From Halioxenophilus aromaticivorans (GTDB taxonomy: Bacteria > Pseudomonadota > Gammaproteobacteria > Pseudomonadales > Cellvibrionaceae), in NCBI RefSeq assembly GCF_042850945.1, contig NZ_AP031496.1, forward strand, positions 2,914,001 through 2,978,000: 64,000 nt of DNA, given 5' to 3'. Positions 37,499-46,545 of the stretch are shown here, in pieces (the first letter of the stretch is position 1; each line of letters starts with the position of its first letter). The translations under genes and the position numbers were made by a program. The notes under the pieces are model-generated. The model was not told the origin of the DNA. It saw nothing but the letters and a program-made list of their open reading frames with translations, and ran no database searches.

Positions 37499-40090
37499 TT
37501 AGAAGTTAGCAGAAATACTCAACGACATGGTTCTGGGCATAGCGAAATACGCCACACCATCTTCCACCAAGCGAAACGGTGGGTCCTCGTCGGTGGCGTT
37601 GTCAATATTGAGTCCCAGTAACCACGAGTCGTTGATGGCATAACTACCGAATAAAGATAAGGTGGTATAAGAATCAATAGACTCATCTCCTACGTCCGAG
37701 CCGCCCTTATGGTATAGGGTACCGGAAATATTCAGCGGCCCCGCGCTCCACCCTAGGCTAGCAGTTGCGTTGAGTGCATTTCTTGGGCGGCTAAAATCGC
37801 CTTCATCTAAGGTTTCATAGAAGCCGGCTCCCTTAACGTTTTCTTTTTTCTTGCTAAACATATAGGTACCACCCAGGCGGGCGGTAAGAATGCCCTCGCC
37901 CACCGGTTTACCCCAATCCAGCGAGAAATCGATACCGTTCACGTCGTAGGAACCCACGTTTTGCTTACGCTGATCAGAGACAACATAGGGTGCTCCAAAG
38001 ATATCAAACATGGCCTGTAAAGACGGGAAACCTTCAACCGGCAGATCGCCAAATTGGGCTATAACTTCCTCGGCAGTTTGGGGCTGTAAGATAAAATAAT
38101 CTTGGTTTGTTGGATCGTCGTAATATTCCGGGCCAAAGAAAAAACCAGCGTTTTGATCGACGCGATTTTCAAACAAAATATCAAAATAAGTAAGATTAAA
38201 AGTGAGGTTTTCGGTTACGTCGATATCCACACCTAACGTCCAGTTTTCACTCTCCTCTGCCTCCAGCTTGGTAGTACCACCCACTAGGAAAGACGGCATA
38301 AAGAAATCCGGGAAGAAAGCGCTATCTGCAGCGCGGAACGGGCTGAACGGCAAGAATAATTCATAGCGCTGCTCTTGCCCTAAAGCGGAAAGTTCTGGTG
38401 CAGAAAACGATGTGCCCCAAGACCCGCGCACGATAACGGCATCGGCGGCTTGCCAGGTAAAACCAATCTTGGGATTAGTGGTATCGCCAAAATCGTCGTA
38501 ATCGTCGTATCTTGCGGATAGAGACAGCTCAAGATTTTCTGTTACGGGCACATAGACTTCTCCGAATACAGAATGCACTTCCCTTTCTGCACCGCTGGAA
38601 CGACCACTTTGGTCACCACCGCGCGGCCCGACTAAACGCTTTAAGCTAAATTCTTCCTGGCGAAACTCCCCACCTACGGCCAGCTTAACGGCGCCGGCAT
38701 CTAACTGAGCGATGCTGCCGTCAAATATTACGCGCAAACTTGCCAGCTCGTGCTCTGCTGAATCGCTCTCGCGATAATTCGCAATTTGTGCCAGCACATC
38801 TGCATTGGTAGCGGCGATATCGTAGGGGTTCAAAGCATTGGCTATATCCGTCGCGGCAAGCGCAGCGCTTTCCGCAGTTGAATTAATACGATTAGTGATG
38901 AAGTCGTAGTTATTTTTACCGTAGTTTAAAGCGGCATTGGCGGTCCAATCGCCAGCTAGAGCAATTTCCAGTTCTGGTATAATTTGCCAAGACGTTGAGT
39001 CGGAATTATTACCCCGGGCCGAACCAAATACATCGGCATAGGAATAAGTTACGTTGTGCTCGGTTTCACCAGCGCGGGATTCAAAGTACGGATTTGCCTC
39101 GGTGATGGTGCCATCGCTGCGGGCGTTGTCAGGGTCGAAAATTGTGCGTTCTACCTGAGACCAATAGGTTAAAACATCAAACGAAACCCGATCATTTACG
39201 GTTTGCGAAACGCTCAAAAATACCGTGTCGCGGTCTTGCTGTGGGAAAAACGACAAGTCACCGTTATCTGAACAAATGTTTGGTTCGCCGGCGGTGTTAC
39301 CAGGTAATGGGTAGGATGTGTCTCCTACGGTGACGTTGCCGGGTGAACATTGGCGAGAACGCAAATCTTCACCACCGTAGGGTGTTAAATCTTCAATGCG
39401 GTAATCCAGATCTTTGCCTAACAAAGCGCTGCGTTCTTCGTGGGCAAACGAGGCCACTAGCGAACCACCCGCCCAATTTAAACCACTGGTGATATCGAAA
39501 TCCAGGGTATCGTAGGAACCAGCCCCCTCGCCGTATCTTAGATTCACTTTGGTGCCGTCGATACTTTCACGCGTGCCAAAGTTAACAATCCCGGCAGCGG
39601 CATCACTGCCGTAAATGGACGAAGAGCCATCTGGAACAATATCCACTCGTTCAAGCATGCTGGTTGGGATGATGCTGGGGTCTACCCAAACTGCACCAAT
39701 ACCAGAGGGCACTAAACGATGGCCATTTAAAAGGGTCAAAGTCGCAGGGTTTGGCTCCAATCCTCGCAGAGAAATTGGCTGAAATGGGATACTGGCATCG
39801 GTGGTGGGTTCTGGTACAGAATTGAAATCGGGCACTAAAGCTGAACGGCGTAACAAATCGCTAGCAGAAACCGCGCCGGTTTCTTTAATATCTTCTTCAG
39901 TGAACCCCATAACCGGCGAGCCAACAGGCTTGATGCCTTTGATTAAAGTACCAGTAACCACAACTTCTTCTAGGTTATCGACGCTGCTGGTTTCCTCCTG
40001 GGCTTGGCTGAGGCCACTGGCCACGGTACTGGCAAGTGCAATGCTGGCAGTAAGCACGCCAACCTGTGATGGTATGTGTGTACGAGACAT
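37499..40090 (-). CDS. TonB-dependent receptor
   Basis: An 863-residue outer-membrane receptor of the larger, Cellvibrio/Caulobacter-like group: signal peptide to about residue 30 (SQAQ), TonB box LEEVVVTGTLIKG, plug with ISLRGLEPNPATLTLLNGHR and VPDGSSSIYGSDAAAGIVNF, and a barrel ending MSLSISANF. Ligand unknown. A Fur-box-like site lies about 140 bp upstream and the neighbouring operon holds imelysin-type proteins, which favours metal or metal-chelate uptake over polysaccharide. Confidence 0.9.
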   Translation of the reverse strand: MSRTHIPSQVGVLTASIALASTVASGLSQAQEETSSVDNLEEVVVTGTLIKGIKPVGSPVMGFTEEDIKETGAVSASDLLRRSALVPDFNSVPEPTTDASIPFQPISLRGLEPNPATLTLLNGHRLVPSGIGAVWVDPSIIPTSMLERVDIVPDGSSSIYGSDAAAGIVNFGTRESIDGTKVNLRYGEGAGSYDTLDFDITSGLNWAGGSLVASFAHEERSALLGKDLDYRIEDLTPYGGEDLRSRQCSPGNVTVGDTSYPLPGNTAGEPNICSDNGDLSFFPQQDRDTVFLSVSQTVNDRVSFDVLTYWSQVERTIFDPDNARSDGTITEANPYFESRAGETEHNVTYSYADVFGSARGNNSDSTSWQIIPELEIALAGDWTANAALNYGKNNYDFITNRINSTAESAALAATDIANALNPYDIAATNADVLAQIANYRESDSAEHELASLRVIFDGSIAQLDAGAVKLAVGGEFRQEEFSLKRLVGPRGGDQSGRSSGAEREVHSVFGEVYVPVTENLELSLSARYDDYDDFGDTTNPKIGFTWQAADAVIVRGSWGTSFSAPELSALGQEQRYELFLPFSPFRAADSAFFPDFFMPSFLVGGTTKLEAEESENWTLGVDIDVTENLTFNLTYFDILFENRVDQNAGFFFGPEYYDDPTNQDYFILQPQTAEEVIAQFGDLPVEGFPSLQAMFDIFGAPYVVSDQRKQNVGSYDVNGIDFSLDWGKPVGEGILTARLGGTYMFSKKKENVKGAGFYETLDEGDFSRPRNALNATASLGWSAGPLNISGTLYHKGGSDVGDESIDSYTTLSLFGSYAINDSWLLGLNIDNATDEDPPFRLVEDGVAYFAMPRTMSLSISANF

Positions 40091-40471
40091 GATAGCTCCT
40101 AATATTATTATGGTTTTATCAGCGATTGCGTCGGCCGCGACCCTAGTAATTACTGCAGGACGAATCGGTCATAAGCGCGCGAATTCAATCAGCAAAGAAG
40201 ATTACCACCACAGCACCATTTGCAATAATAATGATTTTTTCCACCTGTATAGAGTGAGCCTATATATAATCTGATCTCATGATAGTCTCTTACACGGTCG
40301 ATATTTGCCAGCACCATCCTGCAGCCCGTCCATGTGCCCTACTTTTACTGGAGCTGCTGCCACACAACTTCCTAAATGCATAACACTCTACACTGGCCCA
40401 CCGACCAAATGCCGAATAAGGTAGCTCGAATATCTACAAGACAACCTATTAATTGAAGGCGGTCAATACCA
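40091..40471. other. divergent intergenic region with Fur-box-like site
   Basis: 381 bp between the TonB receptor and the SDR gene. A Fur-box-like 19-mer occupies 40227-40245 (12 of 19 matches on the minus strand, perfect over ATCATTAT). AT-rich stretches at 40255-40290 could hold promoters for either gene. No gene seen. Confidence 0.5.
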
Positions 40472-41230
40472 ATGAACAGTGGCGTAGTACTGGTAACAGG
40501 AGCAAGTAAAGGCTTGGGCCGAGGCATAGCCCGGGCTTTTGGTAGCAAAGGCTTTACCGTATATATAACAGGTAGATCGCAGGCGGAATTAACTGCCGCC
40601 GCAGCGGAAGTAACTGAATTGGGTGGCCGGGGTATTGCTCACGTTTGTGACCACGAGAATGACTCAGCAGTTGAGCAGCTATTTACCGAAATACGCTCTA
40701 ATAGTGGTAGGCTGGATATCCTGGTAAACAACGCAGCCGCCGTACACGCCCAAGACTTATCTAAACCTGGCCCTTACTGGCAAAAGCCACTTCATTTAGT
40801 GGATATGATCAATGTAGGGTTAAGATCCAATTACGTTGCTGCTTACCACGCCACGCCCCTGCTCATTGAGACCGGCGGTAGTTTAATGGTGCACATTTCA
40901 TTTTACGGCGCAGTAAGTTATTTCCACGGCCCCGCCTACGGCGCGGCTAAAGCAGGCACTGATAAAATGAATTTTGATATGGCTTGTGATTTGGCCGAAA
41001 GCGATGTCGCCAGCGTGGCCCTGTGGCCGGGGTTGATTTTGTCTGATGAACTAAAGAATCTGCCGGAGGAACACTTAACAGAAGAATTAAAGGCCCGCCT
41101 AATGCATTTTGAATCGCCCGAATTCACGGTAATCCTCCCATTTTTAACCGAAGCCAAAAGTAGGGTTGTGTTAATTGTGCCTTTGGAGTTATGGGCAATT
41201 GGCGAAGCCATTTGTCCTTAAATCCATAGG

Positions 41231-42049
41231 CTACGCCGCTAGCGGAGGTTTACCATTGTTAGCCTTGTGGGGCCGCCTATGGTTGTAAAACCACAACCAG
41301 TTAGTTGCAAAATCCTGCACTTGTTCAAGCGTTTCAAACAAATGCTTGCTGAGCCAGCTATAACGAATCGTTCGGTTTGTACGCTCTATGTAGGCATTCT
41401 GCTGAGGTTTCCCTGGCTGAATATACTCTATACGAATATTACGCGTCTTCGCCCAACTGACAAACTCGTGACTGATAAATTCTGGGCCATTATCACAACG
41501 TATTATTGTTGGCTTAGCCCTCCATTCTAATAATTGGTCCAGCGCCCTTGTAACTCGCATTGAAGGCAATGAAAACCCAACCTCAATTGCCAACCCCTCT
41601 CGCCGGTAGTCGTCGATCACGTTAAACAAACGAAATGTACGACCGTCAGACAACTGGTCGTGCATGAAATCGACTGACCAAACTTGATTGGGGCGTATTG
41701 GCTCTTTAAGTGGTTCTGGGGCATGTCGCTTCAATCGCCTCTTAGGTCTAATTCTTAAGTTTAACGCCAAATCGCAGTAAATTCGGTAAACGCGTTTATG
41801 GTTCCAGCCAAACCCCTCGACGTTACGGAGGTACGCAAAGCATTGTCCGAAACCCCAATCACTCTGCTCCTCAGTTAATCGCATAAGCCAGTCACTGATC
41901 TCAGCATTTTCTGACGAGAGCTTGGGGTGATATCGAAAACACGTCTCGCTGATACAGTAAGCCCTGCAAGCTTGCCGAATATTCGCCTTGCCCAGGCCAA
42001 CAGCAACATGAGCCAATTCTCGACGCCGCGCTGGCTTGATTACTTTTTT
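41231..42049 (-). CDS. IS3-family transposase OrfB (made by -1 frameshift)
   Basis: Catalytic DDE integrase-like transposase. Counting from the in-frame TTG at 42016 (261 residues), the acidic triad is Asp116 in VWSVDFMHD, Asp175 in IIRCDNGPEF and Glu211 in AYIERTNRTIR. It is read in the -1 frame relative to orfA; the frame stays open back to the slippery A_AAA_AAG heptamer (giving KKVIKPARRRELAHVA), so the active product is probably the OrfAB fusion. No disabling mutation is visible. Confidence 0.92.
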   Translation of the reverse strand, partial: KKVIKPARRRELAHVAVGLGKANIRQACRAYCISETCFRYHPKLSSENAEISDWLMRLTEEQSDWGFGQCFAYLRNVEGFGWNHKRVYRIYCDLALNLRIRPKRRLKRHAPEPLKEPIRPNQVWSVDFMHDQLSDGRTFRLFNVIDDYRREGLAIEVGFSLPSMRVTRALDQLLEWRAKPTIIRCDNGPEFISHEFVSWAKTRNIRIEYIQPGKPQQNAYIERTNRTIRYSWLSKHLFETLEQVQDFATNWLWFYNHRRPHKANNGKPPLAA

Positions 42050-42303
42050 TCCAGAGCCTCCTTCCGAAGCTCAGACATCAAGCGTTCTTCGGCGTACATT
42101 TTCTTAAGACGCCGATTCTCGTCTTCAAGCTCTTTCAGACGAGACATCAACGAGGCGTCCATACCACCAAACTTAGCGCGCCATTTGTAGAAGGTGGCGC
42201 TGCTCATACCATGCTCGCGACACAGCTCTGGTACGGGTGTGCCGGCCTCGGACTGTTTTAAAATAGCCATAATCTGGCTGTCAGTAAATCGTGACTTTTT
42301 CAT
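42040..42303 (-). CDS. IS3-family transposase OrfA
   Basis: An 87-residue DNA-binding protein with an N-terminal helix-turn-helix (SRFTDSQIMAILKQSEAG, then LCREHGMSSATFYKWRAKFGG) and a C-terminal leucine-zipper-like coil (LKELEDENRRLKKMY) for oligomerisation. The stop follows the slippery sequence directly. Form and wording of the HTH are those of the IS51/IS407 groups. It regulates transposition and provides the N-terminus of OrfAB. Confidence 0.92.
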   Translation of the reverse strand: MKKSRFTDSQIMAILKQSEAGTPVPELCREHGMSSATFYKWRAKFGGMDASLMSRLKELEDENRRLKKMYAEERLMSELRKEALEKK

Positions 42304-42566
42304 AGCAGAATCTCCTAGCTATAGATTACGAGAAAATTCTACTTTTGACTGCTACTAATTTAAGGGGTGATTACCTCACCGGCCGAATCATCGAGCGATT
42401 AAGGCGTGATCCGGAAAGATTAAATTACTCCGGCAGCACCCATGTTTGCGCAGAGCTGGCCCAGCGCTATGGTATAGCAGATTCGGATGGCAAGCAGCCG
42501 GTTAGTTATCGGGAAGTTTGGGGTGCGCCGGAAAATCGATTTATAAAGCCGAAGACGATTGTTTAG

Positions 42567-43130
42567 AGCTACGGTTTGTTAAGTGGCGCTCAGCCTTTAC
42601 GGTAGCTCGACCTCTTTGATGAAGCAGTCTACGAAATTGCTAGTCCTGTGCCGAGCCCATCGACTACGGAAAAAACTAAAACACTCTTGTAGCCGCCGTT
42701 TCCTCAATGAAATGTAGGACTAGAGAGACTCTCGATTTGCCAAACTACACGTTTATTGCGATATTTTTACTGCCACCAGAACCCAGCTTCAATTACCGAA
42801 TAGTTCTAGTTCGTTTAATACCTAAAGGCATTGCCAGTATTTGAGGCGTCATAGTTCCTGCGTCCTACACCGCTTATTCATCCAAATATTATGGCTTCTC
42901 TCCGCTACGGCATGCCGATCAGTAGCCTGAGATATGGTCGTGGTGACGCAAACACTCTTTCTGTAAAAATGAAAATCGCAACCGGGGCTGGCATGCGGTA
43001 GTTTAAAAACCCTGGACGGCAACCATACATTGTGACTGCCCTTGTGTGATGTGAGACTTTCATGTCGGTGACCTTTCCCCTAAGTTAGTAAAACGGAAGG
43101 AATCGATTAAGAGGGTCCTCGGGGTCCTAT
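42567..43130. other. non-coding stretch, probably decayed
   Basis: 564 bp without a supported gene. All frames are broken by stops. It lies between the SDR remnant and the decayed group II maturase, so part of it could be the structured RNA end (domains V-VI) of that intron, but no intact domain V hairpin was seen. Confidence 0.4.
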
Positions 43131-43660
43131 CGTCTCACACCAGCAAGCATGCTATTGCGCACCACGGCGGTTTTTATAAATGATTGAAGCCGGTTCAACT
43201 GTTCCACAAGCTATACCAAGCCTAGACGATCGAAGCGACGTTTGCGCAACGCTTGGCTAATGAGGCTTGCGCCCGCGCTCCATCAAGTATCTCCACCGTT
43301 TTGCGCAAAACCTACGCGCGCTTAACCGTGGGCCCAAGCTTCATCAAGTTTTTGGCTCGCGTGCAAGATCGTTTCCAGTGAAGCCAGATTTACTTGCACA
43401 GATAGCGATGTAACCGGCCAGCTAACTCACCCAACGTCCCCCTTACGCCGACGTATCGGAAGTAGTTGACCCACCCTGTAACTTTCGGGTTAAGTTCTCT
43501 ACTGTCCGGATTATCGATCCGCCTCACGACCTACGCGACAGCGACTTAAGATCGCCACGGAACCGTTTAATGGTCTCCGGAGATATTCAGAGGCCCAGTT
43601 TGCGCCTAACCTGCCACACATTGTAGCCGAGGAACTTTCGATGTCTCAGCCGCCCAATGG
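43130..43660 (-). pseudogene. remnant of a group II intron reverse transcriptase/maturase (C-terminal part)
   Basis: Piecewise minus-strand translation gives maturase sequence with several stops and at least two frameshifts: RKFLGYNVWQVRRKLGL, stop, ISPETIKRFRGDLKSLSRRS, stop, then after a shift ELNPKVTGWVNYFRYVGV (43459-43476 encodes GWVNYF, the GIIM maturase-domain signature), GELAGRLHRYLCK, stop, IWLHWKRSCTRAKNL, and after another shift LRKRRFDRLGLV and VEQLNRLQSFIKTAVVRN. The order is collinear with known maturase C-termini. The RT catalytic domain and intron ends are not recognisable, so the element is dead. Confidence 0.75.
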
Positions 43661-43968
43661 CGCGTTTATCAAGATTTATCCTCGCGAAGGATGCCCTGCC
43701 GTCCGGCTACCAGTACCCCTTCTCTTTGATAGTGGGTGCCCCCTTTATAAGGTCTTAATGTATAAGCCGTTATATGGATTAATTGCATAAAATGCTTGAC
43801 ACAATAAGCTCGGAACTCTAAAGTTCCCTCAGCTAAACAACTTAGCCTCTAATTTTCAACCTCCATCTCGCCGCTGTTCGTCGTCCTGTAGCTTCTAAAT
43901 TTCAGTCTATTTTCTCTAGTATCGTCCAAATTAAGTTTGGGTATTTTTGTTTATTTCAGGTTATTTTC
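43661..43968. other. upstream region of the cold-shock gene
   Basis: 308 bp with no gene. The last 200 bp, AT-rich and pyrimidine-rich, likely include the promoter and a long 5' leader of the kind cold-shock genes use for temperature-dependent translation. No clear cold box could be pinned. Confidence 0.4.
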
Positions 43969-44178
43969 ATGTCAGATAAAACTACAGGAACCGTTAAGTG
44001 GTTCAACGAATCCAAAGGCTATGGCTTCATCGAGCAACAATCAGGCCCCGATCTTTTCGCTCACTTTAAGTCAATTGTCGGTGATGGATTCAAAACTTTG
44101 GCTGAAGGCCAGTCAGTAGAGTTTACCGTAAGTCAGGGGCAGAAAGGCCCTCAAGCTGAGAACATTGTAGCGATCTAA
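43969..44178 (+). CDS. cold-shock protein (CspA family)
   Basis: A 69-residue OB-fold single-stranded nucleic-acid binding protein. RNP1 is KGYGFIEQ and RNP2 is DLFAHF; the start GTVKWFNESKG is diagnostic. It acts as an RNA chaperone and antiterminator. A GAGCCGG / CCGGCTC hairpin follows at 44199-44223. Which paralogue it is (cold-induced or constitutive) cannot be told. Confidence 0.95.
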   Translation: MSDKTTGTVKWFNESKGYGFIEQQSGPDLFAHFKSIVGDGFKTLAEGQSVEFTVSQGQKGPQAENIVAI

Positions 44179-44198
44179 TCTTCATTGCAATGCTTTTC

Positions 44199-44223
44199 GA
44201 GCCGGTGCTTTTAGGCCCGGCTC
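44199..44223 (+). terminator. hairpin after the cold-shock gene
   Basis: A perfect 7-bp stem GAGCCGG / CCGGCTC with an 11-base T-rich loop, 20 bp after the stop. The downstream tract (CATAATT) is only weakly T-rich, so termination may be partial. Confidence 0.6.
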
Positions 44224-44877
44224 CATAATTACAGAGCTATATATCCAGCCCCCTCCCCTTTCACTTTCACCATAACCTAACTTCCCGTCCATGGTTTAAC
44301 GATTGGCTTAGTACACCGGCAGTGTTTATTAGCGCCTTTTTCAAAGCTAGGCAATGACGAGGTTTGTGCGGCAGTAAATTGATCACTGCCAACATTTCCA
44401 ATGTAGTCAAAATTTCGAAGCAGTCGAGCCTAAATCACAATTCATTAGTATCAGCATAAATACTATATTCGCAAAACCCTTGAATTAAATTTTTTCTTAG
44501 CAAAAATTATTCGAAATACTTTTTACGACCGATAATCTTGCAAGATTCCACTTACGTCGTTTTACGAAGATGAGAGGATTAAGTCCATGCTCTCTTAAGC
44601 TAAAACCTTGCTTTTCAGTAGAGTTCTGCGCCGTATAGTGTCCTCGCAGATAATATTATCGTATAGCATCTTGGGGTGTTGTATTTAAACTTTCAATGAG
44701 ATACTCGCTCACTGGCATCACTTAATTCAGTCTTTTGACCGGCATTTGGCTTAGCCGTTTTTTACTTCGACTATCGTAGTGTGTTAAATCTGCATACCTA
44801 AGACTTGTTACACCCAGTGAAGTAGGACTCACAATAATTTTGCTGGAGCGATCATTAGTGCCTGGGCCTCACAAGCG
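44224..44877. other. intergenic region without recognisable gene
   Basis: About 650 bp, AT-rich, with stops in every frame. No tRNA, palindrome of note or mobile-element end was identified. Confidence 0.4.
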
Positions 44878-45660
44878 TTAGATAAGCTGCACAGATACTT
44901 TTTGATGAACTGGAGTAACAGAAGGCCCAAATTGATTATAAACTGCCACATCGGCAGCATCTCGGCCATAACCAATAGCAATATACCCCCCCTTTTTAAC
45001 TTGCCGAGACGCATCAAAGGTATACCAGCGGCCGGCAACATAGGCCTCGAACCAAGCGTGTAATTCCATAGGCTCAAGGTTATACAAATATCCAACTACC
45101 ATGCGAGCCGGAATACTTAGGCCGCGACAAAGCGCAATACCCAGATGCGCGAGATCTCTGCATACCCCAGAATTTTGCTGTTTTACCTCAATGGCAGATA
45201 ATGATGAGAAGCTACTGGCTGGCTTATAGCCAATCGTGGTGTTGAGCCAACGCTCAATCTCAGCTACCTGATCATAACCGAGTTGTTGATCAGCTGTAAT
45301 TTTAGACGCCATATCTCCAAGGCGGTCAGATTCGCAATAGCGGCTGGGTAGCAAATATTTCAGTACACTGTCTGGCAGATTTTGGATATCAACAAAGGTC
45401 CCACCAGGTGCTTGATCAACATCGTCAGCTGTCATAATCCGAGAGGAGGTATAAACAGTAAAATCACCCTTCGGCGCAATCAAGCGCTGACAGAGATTGC
45501 CATAGTCATCCGTGAATTCAAACGCTGGAACACTCGGATAAAGAAGATATTCTTCACTTGCAATCCACTGTTGTTCTCCGCTTCTTGGGCGAAGCATTAA
45601 AATGAAAGGCGTAGGAACATCAATCACAAATTTTAATTCACAGCTGGTTTGTAACCACAT
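44878..45660 (-). CDS. transglutaminase-like cysteine protease family protein
   Basis: A 260-residue protein with an N-terminal beta-rich domain and a C-terminal transglutaminase-like core. Candidate triad: Cys in SGVCRDLAHLG, His in ELHAWFEAYV, Asp in YTFDASR. No signal peptide. It is the third gene of a three-gene operon, 15 bp after another transglutaminase-like gene. Proteins of this type are found in cyanophycin, peptide or wall-peptide metabolism; the actual substrate here is unknown. Sequence divergence from its neighbour (core motif SGVCRD versus SGSCRD) suggests distinct substrates and not a recent duplication. Confidence 0.82.
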   Translation of the reverse strand: MWLQTSCELKFVIDVPTPFILMLRPRSGEQQWIASEEYLLYPSVPAFEFTDDYGNLCQRLIAPKGDFTVYTSSRIMTADDVDQAPGGTFVDIQNLPDSVLKYLLPSRYCESDRLGDMASKITADQQLGYDQVAEIERWLNTTIGYKPASSFSSLSAIEVKQQNSGVCRDLAHLGIALCRGLSIPARMVVGYLYNLEPMELHAWFEAYVAGRWYTFDASRQVKKGGYIAIGYGRDAADVAVYNQFGPSVTPVHQKVSVQLI

Positions 45661-45675
45661 ATAAAAAATATCCTT

Positions 45676-46545
45676 TTAGTGGCCAGCCAGTTCTGTAACC
45701 CAAACATTCACCATCATATTGGCGCCTGGTGGTCCATTAAAAGAACCGGAGATCGGCGGTACCGATTCCGGTAATCGTGCTACAGCAACAGTAATATGCT
45801 CGGCCCCGACAAGACTGCCTATGGTAGGGTCAAATCCCTTCCAACCCGCACCGGGAAGAAACACCTCAGCCCAGGCATGGGTAGATCCAGATTGCCCTAG
45901 TGGATTCGTGGTTGAATCGGAGTAGATATATCCACTTACAAATCGCGCCGCAAAACCAAATTGTCTTGCAGCGGCTATAAACAGAAAGGCTGAATCACGA
46001 CAGGAACCTGATTTCAAAGAGAGGGTTTGCTCAACACTTTGAACCCCCTCTTCTTCGCGTCTGCGGTAGGTTAACGCCTGATAGATACGTTGATTAAGCC
46101 GAAGTAACAAAGCGAATGTTTGAATTTTCTCACCAGGTTGCCAAATGCCGATAATCCAGTTTGCGAGCAAGCTGGTTTCTTCGGTTCCGGAAGATCGCAT
46201 ATAAGGCAGCAAGAGCTCTTTATCTTCGTCGTTATATTGGAAAGGATAATCAACAGCGTAATCGGAAACCAAAAAATCATGGGGAGTCTGGTCATATTGT
46301 TGAATAATGATCTCACTTTGTATTGCTAGGGATTGTGTGCTTTCAGTGAAAGATGCGGTGGCGACGGAGTTTCCTTCCACATCGCGATGCCAGCGAAGTG
46401 TAGCTGACGGAGATATGACCAGCTTTGAACTTTCCATGCGCAACTCATGCCCTTCCCTTGGACGAAGCCTCAAGGTATGTGGCTGTAACTGAACCGATCC
46501 GGAAAAATCGTACTGAGTCTTGTGAACAATTTTATAACGCTTCAT
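45676..46545 (-). CDS. transglutaminase family protein (bacterial transglutaminase N-terminal domain plus core)
   Basis: A 289-residue cytoplasmic-looking protein: N-terminal beta domain (YKIVHKTQYDFSGSVQLQPH, typical of this family, with RLRPREG) and a transglutaminase core with Cys in LKSGSCRDSAFLF, His in GSTHAWAEVFLPG and Asp in GFDPTIGS. Members are often encoded with an alpha-E domain/ATP-grasp pair; that partner is absent here. The ATG directly follows the stop codon of the repeat protein with its ribosome site (GGGGAAAG) inside that gene, so translation is coupled. Confidence 0.86.
   Translation of the reverse strand: MKRYKIVHKTQYDFSGSVQLQPHTLRLRPREGHELRMESSKLVISPSATLRWHRDVEGNSVATASFTESTQSLAIQSEIIIQQYDQTPHDFLVSDYAVDYPFQYNDEDKELLLPYMRSSGTEETSLLANWIIGIWQPGEKIQTFALLLRLNQRIYQALTYRRREEEGVQSVEQTLSLKSGSCRDSAFLFIAAARQFGFAARFVSGYIYSDSTTNPLGQSGSTHAWAEVFLPGAGWKGFDPTIGSLVGAEHITVAVARLPESVPPISGSFNGPPGANMMVNVWVTELAGH

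Larger units (their letters stand above)
41128..42375 (-). mobile_element. complete IS3-family (IS407-group-like) insertion sequence, 1248 bp
   Basis: Both ends start GGTAATC and form imperfect inverted repeats of about 37 bp that end in CAAAAGTAG. The element is flanked by a 4-bp direct repeat TCAC (41124-41127 and 42376-42379). It carries orfA and orfB on the minus strand with a classical A_AAA_AAG slippery heptamer (42043-42049) at the end of orfA. The intact SDR halves on each side confirm the boundaries. It looks recent and potentially active. Confidence 0.9.
40472..42566 (+). pseudogene. short-chain dehydrogenase/reductase (DHRS1-like) split by an IS3-family insertion
   Basis: The N-terminal part (40472-41127) encodes 218 complete codons with TGASKGLGRG, NNAAAV and the catalytic Tyr-Lys in PAYGAAKAG. 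It stops matching the family at SPEFT. The C-terminal part (42380-42566) encodes GRIIERLRRDPERL...CAELAQRYGIADSDGKQP, the normal end of DHRS1-type SDRs. Removing 41128-42379 (element plus one TCAC repeat) rejoins the frame exactly at Thr-Gly-Arg to give a 280-residue protein. As it stands the gene is broken: the left piece runs into the element and ends at 41221. Substrate unknown. Confidence 0.88.

Noticed and set aside
43030..43075. ATGAAAGTCTCACATC on the minus strand as group II intron domain V
   Set aside because: It has the GAAA-loop look and is downstream of the maturase remnant, but the two sides do not pair into a proper domain V hairpin.
44290..44360. Short plus-strand coding trace after the cold-shock gene
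   Set aside because: A stretch of about 20 open codons looked protein-like, but stops surround it and no family could be recognised.
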